A stretch of 64,000 nt of DNA from Erpobdella octoculata (GCA_963978895.1 OZ022242.1:24097663-24161662); one strand, 5' to 3'. Counted from the first letter of the stretch, positions 10,500 through 22,650 are shown. The notes: generated by a model from the sequence alone, not told the origin. Numbers and translations are program-made.

Positions 10500-11968
10500 G
10501 TCGAAAATTTTGTCTATCTGGATTAATAATAAAATTGGGAAAATCCCGCCGACTACTACTTCGGTGATTTATTTATTTTCAACTTGTTTATATTAAAAGA
10601 TGACGTACGATACATTATATATATCCGCAAAGCGTTAAACTTTCGCGGCTAATAACTTTTTATTTAAACAATTTAACAAAAAAGTGCCCTAACAAACTTT
10701 GTTCAGCGTCTCATAATCTATAAACGTGAGTTTTTTCAGACCTGCAGATGCTAATCGGGTGACATACATAATACATACATATTACATCATTGCGCTTTTA
10801 TGTTAGGAACCAGCACTTGACGCACGCTTCGCGCGCGAAGCGTGTGAGTTTTTACATATTAATAGTAAAGGTAGTCACAATCAAATCACACTCTAAGCTC
10901 AAAAACAACAACAAAGCGCTATTATATTAATAACTTTACGCACGCTTCGCAAGCGAAGCATGTGACTATGTCAGCCAGTAGCAGATGATTTTTAACTTGA
11001 AAACGTTTTGGAATGGTCTTCTATTTGATTAGATGATTTTGGAAAAAATGCCTACGAAAAAAACCTAAAATGGGCAATATTGCAAAAAATAGCCTACGAA
11101 AAAAACCACATTTATTGTGTGATAGTAGAAAAACCGACTACGAAAAACACAATAATAATTTGATTTGATTGGAAAAAACAGATTTCCAAAAAAACAATTT
11201 ATTGGGTGATCGTGAAAAAACCGCCCATGAAAAACACAATATTAAATGGATAGTATTGAAAACAACAGCCTACGAAAATAACAACATATTTTGGATGATA
11301 GTGAAAAAAAGCCTAAGAAAAAACCCAAACTTTAATGGGTGATAGTGAAAAAAAGCCTAAGAAAAAACCCAAACTTTAATGGCTGATAATGAAAAAACAG
11401 CCTACAAAAAAACCCAACCTTCAATGTATCCGCAAAGCGTAGAACTTTCCAACAATAGGAAAAATATTAGCAAAATAGTTTCGTAAATAATAATATTATT
11501 AATAATTAAAATAAGAGTAATAATAATTGCAAAATAGTAAAATGTCGTTAATAATAATTTTATTGAACGTATCCGCAAAGCGTAGAAGTTTCCAATAATA
11601 ATATTATTAATAATTAAAATAAAAGGAATAATAGTAGTAAATTGTCGTTAATAAAAAAATTTGGAAAATCCCGCCGACTACTACTTCGGTGATTTATTTA
11701 TTTTCAACTTGTTTATATTGAAAGATGACGTACGATGCATTATATATATCGCAAAGCGTAGAACTTTCGGGGCTAATAACTTTTTATTTAAACATTTTAA
11801 CAAAAAGGTGCCCTAACAAACCTTGTTCAGCGTCTCATAATCTATAAACGTGAGTTTTTTCAGACCTGTAGATGCTAATCGGGTGACATACATAATACAT
11901 CATTGCGCTTTTATAGTAGGGACCAGCACTTGACGCACGCTTCGCGCGCGAAGCGTGTGAGTTTTTAC
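10500..11968. repeat. Helitron-associated AT-rich repeat tract, copy 1
   Basis: Four repeat types follow each other. Block one (10540-10850) holds TGACGTACGATGCATTA-like text, CCGCAAAGCGTTAAAC and a 22-bp palindrome with core GCTTCGCGCGCGAAGC. Block two (10855-11040) ends in the variant palindrome GCTTCGCAAGCGAAGC. Block three (11040-11430) is a ~45-bp degenerate tandem of GCCTACGAAAAAAACC and GGGTGATAGTGAAAAAA. Block four (11418-11660) is a ~150-bp tandem of AT-rich units. Block one restarts at 11661-11965. The same order recurs at 12.7-13.7 and 19.9-22.4 kb, next to the other Helitron copy. No gene is seen. Confidence 0.8.
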
Positions 11969-12606
11969 CAATGCTTTTATTAACTCGTCGTCTCTGTTTC
12001 TCTGTCTGTCTGTTTCTCTGTCTGTTTCAAATCTTGCAATCAATTTTTGAGTCACTTCCTGATGATAGATTTTTTCAAATTTTGCATACATGCTCAAAAT
12101 AGAAGACAATGCAATATTCAATTATTAGTTTTACAATAAGTCAATTAATTTAGTTAATTTTCTTGAGGGTTTTATCGAGGGGTTTCTTGAGGGTTTTCTT
12201 GAGGGTTTTCTTGAGGGTTTTCTTGAGGGTTTTCTTGACCACAAAACGCTAACCGACTGGCAGACTATTTTACCAAGTTAACACGAACCACACTCACTGA
12301 CCGCGATTCTCAAGCGTGTACGAAATTTTCATGAAAATAGTTGAGATATTTAAATTAGATGCTTTTTGATGATATTTTTATTATTATTACCAATGCTTTT
12401 ATTAACTCGTCGTCTCTGTTTCTCTGTCTGTCTGTTTGTTTCTCTGTCTGTCTGTTTGTTTCTCTATCTGTTTCAAATCTTGCAATCAATTTTTGAGTCA
12501 CTTCCTGATGATAGATTTTTTTCAAATTTTGCATACATGCTCAAAATAGAAGACAATGCAATATTAAATTATTAGTTTTACAATAAGTCAATTAATTTAG
12601 TTAATT
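11969..12606. repeat. Direct-repeat pair with 12-16-bp minisatellite between
   Basis: A ~195-bp sequence beginning CCAATGCTTTTATTAACTCG and containing CTGTCTGTCTG and TTTTTGAGTCACTTCCTGATG occurs at 11969-12162 and again at 12388-12606. Between them, 12163-12240, are about six copies of TTTTCTTGAGGG-type units. A diverged third copy lies at 36600-36700. The arrangement 'TCTGTCTG ... cacttcctgatgatag' recalls the non-coding Helentron relatives at 23.6-24.6 kb. It interrupts the AT-rich Helitron tract. Confidence 0.75.
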
Positions 12607-13745
12607 TTAATTAATTTCGATATTTCGATATAATTAAGATATTTCGACTTTATTATAAAATAAAAGAGTAATATAAGAAAAAATTGATTGCAAAATTTGT
12701 GTTTTAATTACATATAAGAGCATTGGTTTTAAAAATTCGTTTTTAATTTACTTGTTACATGTTAATAGTCAAGGTAGTCGCACTCAAATAGCACTCTAAG
12801 CTCAAAAACAACATCAATGCGATTATATAGTAATAACTTTACGCACGCTTCGCAAGCGAAGCGTGTGACTATTTCAGCCAGTAGTAGATGATTTTTCACT
12901 TGGACACGTTTTGGAATGGTCTTCTACTTGATTGGATGATTTAGGAAAAACAGCCTACGAAAAAAACCATGTTAATTGGTTGATAGTGAAAAAACCGCCT
13001 ATGAAAAACAATATTTACTTGAAGGTATCGAAAAAACAGCCTACGAAAGAAACAGCATTTATTGGGTCATAGTGAAAAAACCGCCTACGAAAAGAACAAC
13101 ATATATTGGGTGATAGTGAAAAAAAAGCCTAAGAAACAACCCAACTTTTACTGGCTGATAATGAAAAAAAAACGCCTACAAAAAACCCAATCTTCAATGG
13201 CTGATATTGGGAAAATAATATAATAGGAATAATATTAGCAAAATCTTCGTTAATAATAATAATTAAAATAAGAGGAATAATAATTGCAAAATAGTAAATT
13301 GTCGTTAATAATAATTTACAACTTGTATAAAATTGGGAAAAACCCGCCGACTTCAATGGCTAAAATTGATAAAACCCGCTGACCAAATAAACACAAAATA
13401 TCATTAGCTGATATTGGGAAAACCTGCCGATGTACTACTTCGGTGATTTATTTATTATCAACTTGTTTATAATGAGGTATGACGTATGCTCAAATTATAT
13501 TCGCAAAGGGTTAAACTTTCGCGGCTAATAACTTTTTATTTAATATATTAATATATTATATATAATGTATTAAAATAAATAATGTCGTTAATAATAATTT
13601 CATTAAATATATCTACAAAGCGTCGAACTTTCCAATAATAGGAATAATATTAGCAAATTAGTTAATTTTCGTAAATAATATTAATATTAATAATTAAAAT
13701 ACGAGGAATAATAATTGCAAAATAGTAAAATGTCGTTAATAATAA
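12607..13745. repeat. Helitron-associated AT-rich repeat tract, copy 2
   Basis: Repeats of blocks two, three and four described at 10.5-11.7 kb, with the palindrome variant GCTTCGCAAGCGAAGC at about 12845-12860. It ends at the gypsy LTR terminus at 13746. Short open frames inside are AT-rich noise. Confidence 0.8.
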
Positions 13746-13992
<247 letters not shown>

Positions 13993-14002
13993 CCTCCCTC
14001 CT
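13993..14002 (-). other. Polypurine tract
   Basis: AGGAGGGAGG on the minus strand, immediately before the LTR start, is the expected plus-strand primer site. The pol frame ends at a TAG at 14008-14006 just upstream. Confidence 0.6.
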
Positions 14003-14172
14003 AAGCTAGACACCGCTGGTGTATGACTTGCTTTGGTGATTTATTACAAGTCGAGATGGAGCGTGTCGTTGTCTATCAGATCGCCTCAGTTGTAATGATG
14101 ACGGTGAACGTGATATTACTGATTCTGATTTTTCAGTAGAAGGGAATGGCGTTGCTGCAAAGTCTTGTGTAG
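14003..14172 (-). pseudogene. Gypsy pol C-terminal end
   Basis: The minus strand encodes a basic tail (SSLQLRRSDRQRHAPSRL) of the type found at the end of gypsy integrases and ends at a TAG at 14008-14006. It continues the frame found on the far side of the hAT insertion at 15228 once that insertion and one duplication are removed. Confidence 0.6.
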
Positions 14173-14180
14173 GTTGTTCT

Positions 14181-15219
14181 CAGAGGCGTGGATTGGGAGG
14201 GGCTGAGGGGGGCCATGGCCCCCCTCAAGATTTTCCCACCAAATAGAAAAAACATCTTTTCTAGCTAACCCATAAACGAGTATTTAGATTAGTTGATAAA
14301 AACAGTATTTATCATACTTTTTTAATTATATTACTTATAATCTACAGCTAATATTTTTCTATCTTTTGGTGCTTAGTTTCTCGCGCCTCTTACTTTTCTC
14401 ATATCTCTCCATATCTTTTCTTCTTCTCTGGCTTCCTCTTAGATATAGGGTGATTTTTAAAATTTGCTTACTATTGTTTAAAATTAAAAATTGCTCTTCT
14501 CCACTCTTTTTTCTGTTAAGCATTTTTTTGCTAAACGCTCTTTTTCCTACTCTGGTCCCTTTCTCTAGAACTCTCTTCCTACTTCTATTACTAAATCTAT
14601 TTCTCCCACTGTTTTCCGTCGGGGCTTAAAACCTTTCTGTTTAATAAGTTCGTTTCCGAGCGCTATTGAACGCCAAGGAAATAGCGCTATAGAAATTTTA
14701 TGGATTGATTGATTGCTTGCTTTCGGTCCATCCGATCGAACTCGTATGAAATTTAGAACCTTGTATCTGTCCTAGCTTGAGGAACAATTAACATATTTTT
14801 ATCCTACCCGGTTGCTTGAGCTCTCTCACCAAGATTTTTATAATTCATTTTAAATTATTTTTATTAGCGATTGAGAATTTAGAATAGTTAATGAAAGCAA
14901 TATTTATCATACTTGTTGATTAATATCCAGTTACATAAATCTCTGCTAGTATTTTTCAATCTTTTAGTGGACAATTTTGTAAAAATGAAAAAACGTCGAT
15001 ACCCTTTGTTACATTCATAATTTAAACGCTTTTTGTCTGCATTCAATATTAAATAAAAGTTAACTTTTTTGAACTGTTTTTTTTTAAATAATAGGCTGAT
15101 TTACATGAAAATACAACATACAAATGTATATTGGGATGGTCATTTTTGTTTGAAGATTCTCTGGGTTTAAGTTAAAAAATCTTCGCCCCCCTCAACAGTT
15201 TGCTGAATCCACGCCTCTG
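14181..15219. mobile_element. hAT-like element with 14-bp TIRs
   Basis: The 1039-bp element has perfect terminal inverted repeats CAGAGGCGTGGATT / AATCCACGCCTCTG and an 8-bp target duplication GTTGTTCT at 14173-14180 and 15220-15227. The subterminal region is unusually GC-rich (GGGGCTGAGGGGGGCCATGG). The ends are of the CAGxGGCG type common in hAT elements. It has no transposase; part of its interior is a LINE fragment. It splits the gypsy pol tail. Confidence 0.9.
14366..14712 (+). pseudogene. CR1/L2-type LINE 3' end nested in the hAT element
   Basis: Translation gives LPLRYRVIFKICLLLFK, the conserved C-terminal motif following RT in CR1/L2-type LINEs, then a frame-damaged tail and a 3' end GCGCTATAGAAATTTTATGG followed by (ATTG)n repeats, a typical microsatellite tail of this clade. 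Everything upstream of the C-terminal motif is missing, as expected from 5' truncation. Confidence 0.7.
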
Positions 15220-15227
15220 GTTGTTCT

Positions 15228-15694
15228 GGCTGGTGTTCGGTGCCTAGCTGAAAATGAACAGATTTTTTAGAACGGTCTGAATCCTGACCTTTCAGAATGC
15301 CTCTCTTTGTATTAATGTTCTTTTCCACCGTTTGACCAGGTTCGGCAGTTGTGGCATTTTCTCCTTGTCTTGTATTCTGATAAGGTAAGTCAAATGTTTC
15401 GAGTAGTGTTGTTGTAAACTTCGATTCTTGACGTGGGCGTAACTGGTTGATGTGGCACTTTCAGACCATTCCTTTTACGATAGTATCGTACAGAACTCTT
15501 CCCCTTCTACGGACAATCTGTCCTGGTATCCACGTCACAGGTCCCGGTCGATAATCGCGAACGAACACCAATTCACCGTTTTGGAACTGTCGAGGTCGTG
15601 CCCCATGATGGCGGTTGAACTGTTTCTCCATGTCATTTGATCGAGGTGTTGAATGTTTGATGTTTTTCGGATGTAATTCGCTTAAGACCGAACG
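15228..15694 (-). pseudogene. Gypsy integrase C-terminal region
   Basis: The integrase frame continues past a TGA at 15697-15695 without a frame change. It encodes a GPY/F-like module (VFVRDYRPGPVTWIPGQIV) followed by a second in-frame TGA at 15463-15461, exactly where a Trp is usual before the 'HINQLRPR' motif, which is present. Downstream is a low-complexity tail reaching the hAT target duplication. The module would contact DNA during integration. Two point nonsense changes disable it. Confidence 0.8.
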
Positions 15695-16735
15695 TCATTG
15701 TCTGCCTAGGAAATTTTCCGCTGGAGAGAGACCGTTCGGCGATGAAGCGCAGGGAGTGGTTCTGTAGCTGAATAAAAATGTTTGAAGAGATTCTTTGTAA
15801 ATTCCGTCATTTCTTAATTTAATCAAAGCTCTTTTGAAAGTGTCTACAAATCGTTCGGCCTGGCCATTGGATTGTGGGTGAAATGGTGGTGATCTCACGT
15901 GTTTGATCGCGTTTTCTGCATAGTATTTCTGAAAAACAGTTGAGGTGAATTGTGTGCCGTTGTCACTGACAATTGTTTCAGGTAATCCAAATTGTGCAAA
16001 AATCCGCTGGAGTGCATTTATCGTGTTGGATGTGGTGCTGTTTGCCATCTCTATTATTTCTGGCCATTTTGAGAATGCATCTACTACTACGAGATACATT
16101 TTTCCATGGAGCGGTCCAGCATAATCGATGTGAATTCGACTCCAGGGTTTGGTTTCTTTTGGCCATGAACATAAAGTGTGTTTTATGTGTGATTTAGATT
16201 TTCTAGCTTCTTTTGCCGCTTGGATATCAGCATCTGTTGCATCACTTTTATAGAAAACGACCTGCCGACCATGAAGATGAAGATCCAGTTTCTCGACGTG
16301 ATGGCTGTTCAAGACGATTTCATAGCCGAACAAACGCCAAGCGGCTTCAGACGGGCTCAAATAACGACAATTGATGTGCGATTGATTTTCGTCATAATCC
16401 AAAACCTTTTCGTTGCCATTATTGGGGTCGTAGAACTCCCGGACGATCGTTGCACTGTCCGGACCTTTGAAAATGTACTTGTGCAAGTATTTGACCACGT
16501 CCACATCGGCCACATGTTCCACGTTGATGTGACAGTTGAACTTCACGGTCAATTTCGGACAGTAAGAAACGACGTGTCGGTTGTCCAATACTTGTCCGTC
16601 AGGAATAGTAAATGTGCGGCCTTCGTTACGTCGTCGATATTTGGCATAGCCACCGTCTCCGTGCTTCGTTTCAATCCGGAACTTTTTTGGAAAATTTTTT
16701 CCGCAAATTGGATTGGCCGGTGAGCAACAGGGCAT
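15695..16735 (-). pseudogene. Chimeric ORF: Helitron Rep C-half fused to gypsy integrase core
   Basis: A single open minus-strand frame of 346 residues has two unrelated halves. Residues 1-180 are Helitron Rep: the two-tyrosine motif VVKYLHKYIFKG near 80-91, then NCRYLSPSEAAWRLFGYE. From about residue 182 it is a gypsy integrase catalytic core: WSRIHIDYAGP with Asp204, IVSDNGTQF with Asp258 and NGQAERF with Glu294, a D-53-D-35-E spacing that is complete. The seam is at about 16196. Helitron sequence does not resume on the far side, so the fusion comes from insertion plus deletion or from template switching. A frame break separates it from the upstream Rep part. Expression is unproven; a GPY/F part follows after a stop. 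Confidence 0.88.
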
Positions 16736-18351
16736 GAATCGAACTATCTCGTTTTTTTTTTATTTTCTTCACGCATAGATGCAAATTGTTGCGACAAACA
16801 ATTGCATGTAGGAGTGGTTCCACCTCAGGGTCGGGAATCTCGGCCCGAATGACTTTATCGATTTTGTCGACGTTGGTAAGTTTATCCGTTGCCGATAGCG
16901 TAAACAAAAGGTGAACGTGAGGTAGTCCTCGTTTTTCAAACTCGATCGTACCGACGTAAGCCAAGACGGTACCAAAAATTTGACATTCTACTATGTAGTT
17001 CAGCAATGCTTGATATTTGAGGCGGAAGACTCGAGCCACGAGATCCGGTCGATCAGTTGCAGTTAGGCCGATGTTGAGATTGAAAGACGATTTCCTTCCA
17101 CATTGGGTTGCATGTCATCGTGATAAACAAATCGGGCTTACCAAAGACGCGCACCATTCCCATAGCGTCGTCGTAGGCTTGAGACATGTAGCGTGACGAT
17201 CCAACATACGTTGACGAAAGTACAACTTTTTTGCCTACTTTCGCTCCTATTTCTTTGGCCTTTTGCTTCAAATATTCATCTAGCGTGCCTGACGTTGTGC
17301 TATTCTTTTCGTTGACAAAATTCTTAGCGTACTCTAGTCGTCCGTAGTCCACGCGCAAGAAGCTGTCCACAATCCATTCCTGGAACAGCTTACCGGCTTG
17401 GTGCAGAAGATTGGGCATGCGTTTTTCATCTCGGATGGCCAACCTGTACAATACGTAGTCGTTCATAGTCAAGCGGCGACCGTCCGTTCTCTTCATATCT
17501 TTGTTCCATCCAGGTTTGCCTCGATTGTTTAGCAAAGGATATAGAAAGGCCTCAATCAACGGATCAATTGGGTTCATTATGCGAAGTCGATTGTTGCCTT
17601 TTTCGTTGACCACAATGTATGCCGGTGGTGGCTCGCTGTTAGGACCCTCAACGTAGACGGCTGCGACTTCATTGGTCCGCGGAATGTTGTAGCGTCCTCT
17701 GTGACCGGATTGAGCTTTTGGCTTAACGTTAAACAGCAATTTCAGGGCCGGTGGCATTGTACCTTCCTTAGCAGCCTTTTTTTCATCAAATTTAAGTTGA
17801 TCTTTTAACATCATGTAGGCTTCGGCTATACAATTGTCTTTCATTGTGCGTTCTAGCGTTCTCAGTATATCTTCGTTCAGGTTCGAGTTTCTTTCCAGTC
17901 GAATACCGTGCGCTGCTTCAGTCTCGATCATGTACAGCTGCCCGTAGGACGGTAGCTGAATCAGGTTTGACGGCGCGGCATTAAGGTTGAACGCTCGCTT
18001 GAATTCTCCCATTTGGCGATAAACGTACGGCCCACCATGGTTGTAGATCTCCGTCGTGATGATGCTGCCGAAAGAAAGTGCCCTGTTGTACTGACGGATG
18101 TCCTTCATAAACTCTTTTGACCATTTGTGACGTCTATAGAACAAATCATTCAGCTCTTGGTCGACTTCTTCGCTTTGGAATAAAACAATTTGTCCATTGG
18201 AGCAGCACGACGAATAGGAGCTTTCTTTTACCGGTTCTTGAGAAAAATGAAATGCGCCACATGCGGCACAAATATTGTCTTTCATTTGTCCCAAGAAATG
18301 CTGAACAGTTTGATCCGCCGGAACATCGATTTCATTGTCGACAATTCCCAA
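16671..18351 (-). pseudogene. Helitron copy 2, N-terminal finger and Rep HUH region
   Basis: The frame 18351-17053 (432 residues) begins with a Cys-rich finger (NICAACGAFHF ... SSCCSNGQIVL, residues about 31-63) typical of the Helitron N-terminus, and reaches FGKPDLFITMTCNPMWKEI. After a frameshift at about 17045 the next frame (17039-16671) carries the HUH motif RGLPHVHLLFTL with both His present, unlike copy 1. A further shift in an A-rich run near 16755 leads into the chimeric frame. The PIF1 helicase part is absent. This copy is a different subfamily from copy 1: the domains align but identity is low. Confidence 0.9.
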
Positions 18352-18389
18352 GACAACACGCTTATTTTTTTTTCTATAAGCCCTTTGTG

Positions 18390-18809
18390 CTAATCGACAG
18401 TCATTTTTGCTGTCATTTTTTTACGGCGACTTTGCTGATTTTTACGTATTTCTTCACGGAAGTTTATGACGCCCATTTGTTCTCGCCGAATTTGCTGATT
18501 TTTACGTATTTCTTCACGGAAGTTTTTGACGCTCATTTGTTTTCGGCGACTTTGCTGATTTTTACGTATTTCTTCACGGAAGTTTTTGACGCTCATTTGT
18601 TTTCGGCGACTTTGCTGATTTTTACGTATTTCTTCACGGAAGTTTTTGACGCCCATTTGTTCTCGCCGATTTTTCAGATTTTTACGTATTTCTTCACGGA
18701 AGTTTTTGACGCTCATTTGTTTTCGGCGACTTTGCTGATTTTTACGTATTTCTTCACGGACAGCTTCAACCCCATCATAACTGTTGCTGAATTTTGCCGT
18801 AAAGACCAA
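18390..18809 (-). pseudogene. Charged 20-residue repeat segment before Rep
   Basis: The minus-strand frame encodes six tandem copies of a 20-residue unit, REEIRKNQQSRRKQMSVKNF with small changes, ended by a stop at 18390. Such charged, coiled repeats precede the finger in several Helitron proteins, so this is probably the N-terminal arm of copy 2, now separated by a frameshift. It could alternatively be the C-terminal arm of the protease region just upstream. Confidence 0.6.
18425..18770. repeat. 60-bp tandem repeat, about six units
   Basis: Six 60-bp units containing GATTTTTACGTATTTCTTCAC, 90-100% identical. The period is a multiple of three, so the reading frame is kept across the array. 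Confidence 0.95.
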
Positions 18810-19779
18810 CTTTCTCTATCAGTAAGCGCTGTGCTTCGTGTTGCGAAACGACTTCGAAGTTTCATGTCATCATTCTTTTGTAACATACCTTTCTGTGTGT
18901 TAAATATATTTTCAAACAACGGTATGACGTATCCTGTAGTAGCAGCAATGTGAGTTAACAACTCGTATCTTTTTTCAAATCCACTCATTTCGGTTTTTCT
19001 TACAGCACCGGTAGTAAGATATAGTTCTATATTTTTTACAACATAGGCTGCACAATTTACACTGTCGAGCTGAACGTCTGAGGTATTGGATTTGTCAATG
19101 TAGATGCATTGACAACCTGTGTGTAAGAAGCTCGCTATTGAGCCCAGTTTTTCTCTGACCGGCTTGGGAAATCCCCGGTCAAGAGAATCAAAATAGGAGC
19201 ATATGACTTAAGTATAGGATCAAATTCTTGAATGGCCAAGGTGAAATGATTGGAATGAAGAACAGGAATAATGACGACATCTGATAAAGAAGGGGTAGTC
19301 AAAAAGTATTCGTTGACTCTTTTTTTTTCAACAGCTGCTTGGAAGAAAATGGCCGACATCAGACATAAATTTGCATCATTTGCTCCATCTAGATGTTCTT
19401 TTATAATTTGCAGCGAACGAACATTCACTATGGCCGAGTCGATGTACTTGGTCGGGTCGATCATTTCTTTCATTAAAACGTTATCCAAAATTAAATAAGA
19501 ATTTATAGTTTCATTAATTGCAACGTTGCGCATCCGGGGGTAATGTTCCTTAAGATAAATTTCTACATTGCTAGATTCAGCGTTTTCCAACGTCAGATTG
19601 ACTTCATCAACGGGCGTGTCAAAGTTTAACCGGCGTTTTTTATAATCTATTTTTATGGTTAAATTATAACTCTTCTTGTCCTTTAATCGCTTAGATGGTC
19701 GTCCGCCAACTCCTTTTCTATTGGTCAATTTGCGACGACCGCCACCTTTTGTTTTCAAGTCGTTCATATCGATTATCAT
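18810..19779 (-). pseudogene. C48 (Ulp1-like) cysteine protease region upstream of Helitron Rep
   Basis: Frame 19779-19135 starts with a basic region (GGRPSKRLKDKKS) and reaches IIPVLHSNHFTLAIQEFD, the His motif of Ulp1-like proteases. A frameshift near 19203 moves coding into a second frame with YFDSLDRGFP (the YDSL motif) and VQLDSVNCAAYVVKNIELYL, which carries the nucleophile Cys in the NC/DCG position. The order His, YDSL, Gln, Cys matches the C48 fold. The Gly after Cys is Ala. The second frame runs on to MSGFEKRYELLTHI at 18988 and meets the charged repeats. The gene is on the same strand as Rep and contiguous with it, so it may be part of the same Helitron polyprotein. It is broken by at least two frameshifts. 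Confidence 0.65.
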
Positions 19780-19899
19780 TAATTTTTATTATCAAACGGC
19801 TATTTTCCTTAAACCTGTTTATAGGAGAAATTACGAAAATACGGCAGTTGACGTTCGAGTAATTTTGTACATTGCATTTGTGAATTATGACGTACGTTG

Positions 19900-22408
19900 A
19901 CCTATATACCGATCTTTCACGGCTAAGAAGAAAACAAATACTGAGTGATGACGTACGATGCATTATATATATCCACAAAGCGTTAAACTTTCGCGGCTAA
20001 TAACTTTTTATTTAAACATTTTAACAAAAAAGTGCCCTAAAAAACCTTGTTCAGCGTCTCATAATCTATCAACGTGAATTTTTTCAGACCTGCAGATGCT
20101 AATCGGGTGACATACATAATACATACATATTACATCATTGCGCTTTTATAGTAGGGAACCAGCACTTGACGCACGCTTCGCGCGCGAACCGTGTAAGTTT
20201 TTACATATTAATAGTCAAGGTAGTCGCACTCAAATAGCACTCTAAGCTCAAAAACAACATCAATGCGCTTATATAGTAATAACTTTACGCACGCTTCGCT
20301 TGCGAAGCGTGTGACTATTTCAGCCAGTAGCAGATGATTTTTCACTTGGACACGTTTTGGAATGGTCTTCTACTTGATTGGATGATTTAGGAAAAAATGC
20401 CTACGTAAAAAAACCTTTAATGGGCGATTTGGAAAAAACAGCCTACGAAAAAAACCTTGTTAATTGGTTGATAGTGAAAAAACCGCCTATGAAAAACAAT
20501 ATTTACTTAAAGGTATCGAAAAAACAGCCTACGAAAGAAACAGCATTTATTGGGTCATAGTGAAAAAACCGCCTACGAAAAGAACAACATATATTGGGTG
20601 ATAGTGAAAAAAAAGCCTAAGAAACAACCCAACTTTTACTGGCTGATAATGAAAAAAACGCCTACAAAAAACCCAATCTTCAATGGCTGATATTGGGAAA
20701 ATAATATAATAGGAATAATATTAGCAAAATAGTTAATCTTCGTTAATAATAATTAAAATAAGAGGAATAATAATTGCAAAATAGTAAATTGTCGTTAATA
20801 ATAATTTACAACTTGTATAAAATTGGGAAAACCCGCCGACTACTACTTCGGTGATTTATTTATTTTCAACTTGTTTATATTCAGCGATGACGTACGATGC
20901 ATTATATATATCCGCAAAGCGTTAAACTTTCGCGGCTAATAACTTTTTATTTAAACATTTTAACAAAAAAGTGCCCTAACAAACCTTGTTCAGCGTCTCA
21001 TAATCTATCAACGTGAGTTTTTTCAGACCTGTAGATGCTAATCGGGTGACATACATAATACATAATACATACATACATCATTGCGCTTTTATGTTAGGAA
21101 CCAGCACTTGACGCACGCTTTGCGCGCGAAGAGTATGAGTTTTTTCATCCAATCATAGAAGATTTTGTACTTGAGCACGTTTTGAACTGGTCGTCTCTTT
21201 GAATGGCAGATAATGACAAACCGCCTACGAAAAAATAACCTCTAACGGATGAAATTGGAAAAAACGCCTACGGAAAAAAAACCAACCTTTAATAGTTGAT
21301 ATTGGTAAAAACCGCCTAGGAATAAAACACATTTTTTGCTTTGACGGCCGTCCGCCAACTCCTATTTATTTATTTTATATATTTATATTGAGTGATGACG
21401 TACGTTTCTATATTTACATATCAGTTTTTCGCTTCGGCGGTCTCCCGCCAAATCCGATTTATTTATTTTCGGTTTAGCAAATTAGTTAATTTTCTTAAAT
21501 AATAATATTATTAATAATTAAAATAAGAGGAATAATAATTACAAAATAGAAAAATGTCGTTAATAATATTTTCATTAAATATATCCGCAAAGCATCGAAC
21601 TTCATTAATATGAATAATATTAGAAAATAGTTAATCTTCGTTAATAGTAATATTATTAATAATTAAATTAAATGGAATAACAATTGCAAAATGGTAAAAT
21701 GTCGTTAATAATAATTTCGTTAAATATATCCGCAAAGCGTAGAACTTTCCAATAATAGGAATAATATTAGCAAATTAGTTAATTTTCGTAAGCAATAATA
21801 TTTTTAATAATTAAAATAAGAGGAATAATAATTGCAAAATAGTAAAATGTCGTTAATAATAATTTCATTAAATATATCCGCAAAGCGTAGAACTTTCCAA
21901 TAATAGGAAATTAGTCTAAATTAGTTAATTTTCGTAAATAATAATATTATTATAAATTATAATAAGAGGAATAATAATTGCAAAATAGTAAAATGTCGTT
22001 AAAAATAATTTAATTAAATGTATCCGCAAAGCGTAGAACCTGCCAATATTAGGAATAATATTAGCAAATTAGTTAATTTTCGTTATTAATAATATTATTA
22101 TTAATTAAAATAATGGAATAATTTATATTTTTATATAATTATAATTGGGGAGAACCCACCGGCCTTCTACTTCGAAGATTTATTTATTTTCAACTTGTTT
22201 ATATTGAAAGATGACGTACGATGCATTATATAGATCCGCAAAGCGTTAAACTTTCGCGGCTAATAACTTTTTATTTAAACATTTTAACAAAAAAGTGCCT
22301 TAACAAACCGTGTTCAGCGTCTCATGATCTATCAACGTGAGTTTTTTCAGACCTGTTGATGCTAATCGGGTGACATAATACATCATTGCGCTTTTATAGT
22401 AGGGAATC
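19900..22408. repeat. Helitron-associated AT-rich repeat tract, copy 3
   Basis: Blocks as at 10.5-13.7 kb: block one at 19943-20200, 20862-21140 and 22184-22408; block two at 20205-20395 with palindrome GCTTCGCTTGCGAAGC; block three at 20395-20700 and 21220-21340; block four as four tandem ~150-bp units at 21465-22110. The tract begins right upstream of the protease start, as copy 1 begins right upstream of Rep copy 1. No gene is seen. Confidence 0.8.
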
Positions 22409-22650
22409 ACTTCAGTAACAGAGTGGTGGAAGACTGGAATCGGCTCCCTGGGCCGGTGGTGTCTGCTGCATCGTTGTCTTTGTTCAAATCACTTTTGGAT
22501 GATTTTTTTGTGATATTCAATTTGATTTTGCTCAGGATTTTTATTTTGCTCGGTTTATTTTTTCTTATTTTTGTTGTATTTGTTTGCGCGTTCAGTTTGT
22601 GTTTATATTGTTCGGCGAGGGGCTTGCCCGTGCCTGGTTTATAATAATAA
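22409..22650 (+). pseudogene. LINE 3' end (CR1/jockey group)
   Basis: Translation gives FSNRVVEDWNRLPGPVVSA then SLFKSLLDDFF, the conserved last motif of many CR1/jockey-group LINE ORF2 proteins. It ends after a T-rich 3' UTR in (AAT)n. The upstream boundary cuts into an AT-rich Helitron block at 22408, so it is a 5'-truncated insertion. Confidence 0.65.

Noticed and set aside
18117..18953. 278-codon plus-strand frame with FTYFFTEVFDAHLF repeats
   Set aside because: Antisense shadow of the 60-bp repeat array; the minus strand carries the Helitron-like charged repeats and flanking domains.
18810..19779. Maverick/Polinton origin for the C48 protease
   Set aside because: No polymerase B, integrase, ATPase or capsid genes and no long inverted repeats nearby; contiguity with Helitron Rep on the same strand is a better explanation, though not proven.
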